Assembly (NCBI GenBank): GCA_028288385.1
Contig: JAQBNX010000383.1
Location: 1 to 8,138 of the forward strand
Length of the DNA: 8,138 bases
Direction of reading: 5' to 3'
Origin: Spirosoma sp.
GTDB taxonomy: Bacteria > Bacteroidota > Bacteroidia > Cytophagales > Spirosomataceae
The position numbers and the translations under genes are program-made. Positions 7,043-8,138 of this stretch are shown piece by piece. The notes under the pieces were generated by a model that ran no database searches, was not told where the DNA came from, and was given only the letters and a program-made list of their open reading frames with translations. Within the stretch, counting starts at the first letter, position 1, and every line of letters starts with the position of its first letter.

Positions 7043-8128
7043 ATGGAAGATATAAAGCCGCAATTAGTAAAAGTCACCATCGACGGAATTTTGGTCGAGG
7101 TGGAGCCGGGAACTACGATTTTACAGGCTGCCCGCAAAATTGGTCCGGAGGTGGCCCCTCCGGCTATGTGCTACTACCAGCCTCTTAAAGGCAGTGGCGG
7201 AAAATGCCGGGCCTGCCTGGTTCGAGTAGCGGCCGGATCTGAGAAAGACCCACGCCCTATGCCCAAATTAGTGGCCTCCTGCCTGACCCCTGTGCAAGAT
7301 GGGATGGTGGTTGAAAATACCACTAACCCGGCCGTAGTCGATGCCCGCAACGGTGTGGTCGAGTTTCTCCTACTGAACCATCCGCTCGATTGCCCCATTT
7401 GTGATCAGGCGGGTGAGTGCGACCTGCAAAACTTCGCCTTTGAACACGGTAAGGCTACGACCCGTTACGAAGAAGACCGGAGGACGTTTGAGAAGCACGA
7501 TATTGGCCCTTACATACAACTACACATGACGCGTTGCATCCTCTGCTACCGCTGTGTGTATACGGCCGATCAGATTACGAACAAACGGGTTCATGGCGTA
7601 TTAGGCCGGGGCGATGCTTCTGAAATTGGGACGTACATCGAAAAAGCCGTTGACAACGATTTCTCGGGTAATGTCATCGACGTTTGCCCGGTGGGTGCTC
7701 TAACAGACAAAACCTATCGCTTTAAAAATCGGGTGTGGTTCACCAAACCGGTTGATGCGCACCGAGACTGTCCAACCTGCTCGGGCCGCGTAACGCTCTG
7801 GTATCGGGGTGAAGAGGTGATTCGCGTAACGTCGCGGCAAAACGAGTGGGGTGAAGCCATCGAGTTTATCTGCAATACCTGCCGGTTCGAAACCAAGAAC
7901 ACCAGCGACTGGACCATTGAAGGACCAACCAAAATTTCGCGGGCGTCGGTTATCTCGGCGAACAAATACCGGGCTGATACGATAAAGCCAAGTTTCGGCA
8001 AGCGGTTAGCGGCTGCAGACTACAAGTCAGTTCATGAGGAGCGCGATATAACGCAATTAGCGATCAAACAATTACCAGCTGAACGGTTTGCCAAAAACCT
8101 ACCATCGGCTCTGGAGCCTGAACTATAA
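7043..8128 (+). CDS. nuoG: NADH-quinone oxidoreductase subunit G, short form (Fe-S domains only)
   Basis: NuoG wires electrons from NuoF to the quinone arm. The 361-residue protein has an N-terminal ferredoxin-like domain with C43, C55, C58 and C80 (2Fe-2S, N1b). H113, C117, C120 and C126 in HPLDCPICDQAGEC match the His/Cys cluster N5. C165, C168, C171 and a distant C215 in VCPVG match N4. Then two CxxC pairs follow, C243/C246 and C277/C280, at the place of the N7 domain but with the classical third cysteine replaced by V250. The protein stops soon after, with a polar tail (291-361). The 400-500 residue molybdopterin-oxidoreductase-like half of E. coli NuoG is absent. I believe this short form is normal in Bacteroidota, so I read it as intact. 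The ATG at 7043 starts just before the conserved ferredoxin domain. Confidence 0.95.
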   Translation: MEDIKPQLVKVTIDGILVEVEPGTTILQAARKIGPEVAPPAMCYYQPLKGSGGKCRACLVRVAAGSEKDPRPMPKLVASCLTPVQDGMVVENTTNPAVVDARNGVVEFLLLNHPLDCPICDQAGECDLQNFAFEHGKATTRYEEDRRTFEKHDIGPYIQLHMTRCILCYRCVYTADQITNKRVHGVLGRGDASEIGTYIEKAVDNDFSGNVIDVCPVGALTDKTYRFKNRVWFTKPVDAHRDCPTCSGRVTLWYRGEEVIRVTSRQNEWGEAIEFICNTCRFETKNTSDWTIEGPTKISRASVISANKYRADTIKPSFGKRLAAADYKSVHEERDITQLAIKQLPAERFAKNLPSALEPEL

Positions 8129-8138
8129 ATTGGCGCTT

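Noticed and set aside
7769..8128. Frameshift or truncation of nuoG
   Set aside because: The frame is clean to its stop, the Fe-S domains are complete, and short NuoG proteins fit what I know of Bacteroidota.

Overview
The window is almost wholly coding. It suggests an aerobic member of the Bacteroidota, probably a Cytophagales bacterium close to Spirosoma. Four things point there. The first gene ends in a type IX secretion (Por secretion) sorting domain. The start codons lack Shine-Dalgarno sequences and sit behind A/T-rich DNA. The spacer before nuoA holds Bacteroidota-type TAnnTTTG promoter elements. NuoG is the short form, without the large molybdopterin-oxidoreductase-like half. The genus is an inference from protein style, not from a database match.

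Layout, all on the plus strand. Bases 1-1704 are the 3' part of a secreted SGNH/sialate O-acetylesterase-like protein with Ig-like repeats and a T9SS C-terminal domain; its start and catalytic-serine block lie before base 1. A strong hairpin terminator follows at about 1728-1758. A 216-base spacer then carries three perfect TAnnTTTG matches. From 1921 to the end runs the first half of the complex I operon: nuoA, nuoB, nuoC, nuoD, nuoE, nuoF and nuoG, in canonical order and all apparently intact. The window ends 10 bases after the nuoG stop, where nuoH would be expected.

Together NuoE, NuoF and NuoG form the NADH-oxidising module (FMN and a chain of Fe-S clusters). NuoB, NuoC and NuoD form the connecting and quinone-reducing arm, and NuoA is the first membrane subunit. 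Separate nuoC and nuoD genes and the presence of nuoEFG imply a full NADH-linked, proton-translocating enzyme rather than the reduced complex lacking EFG seen in some anaerobic Bacteroidota.

The least explained parts are the 270-base gap between nuoD and nuoE, and the cysteine pattern at the C-terminal end of NuoG, which departs from the classical N7 cluster motif. I found no new defence, mobile or RNA system. Most of the window is an ordinary housekeeping region.
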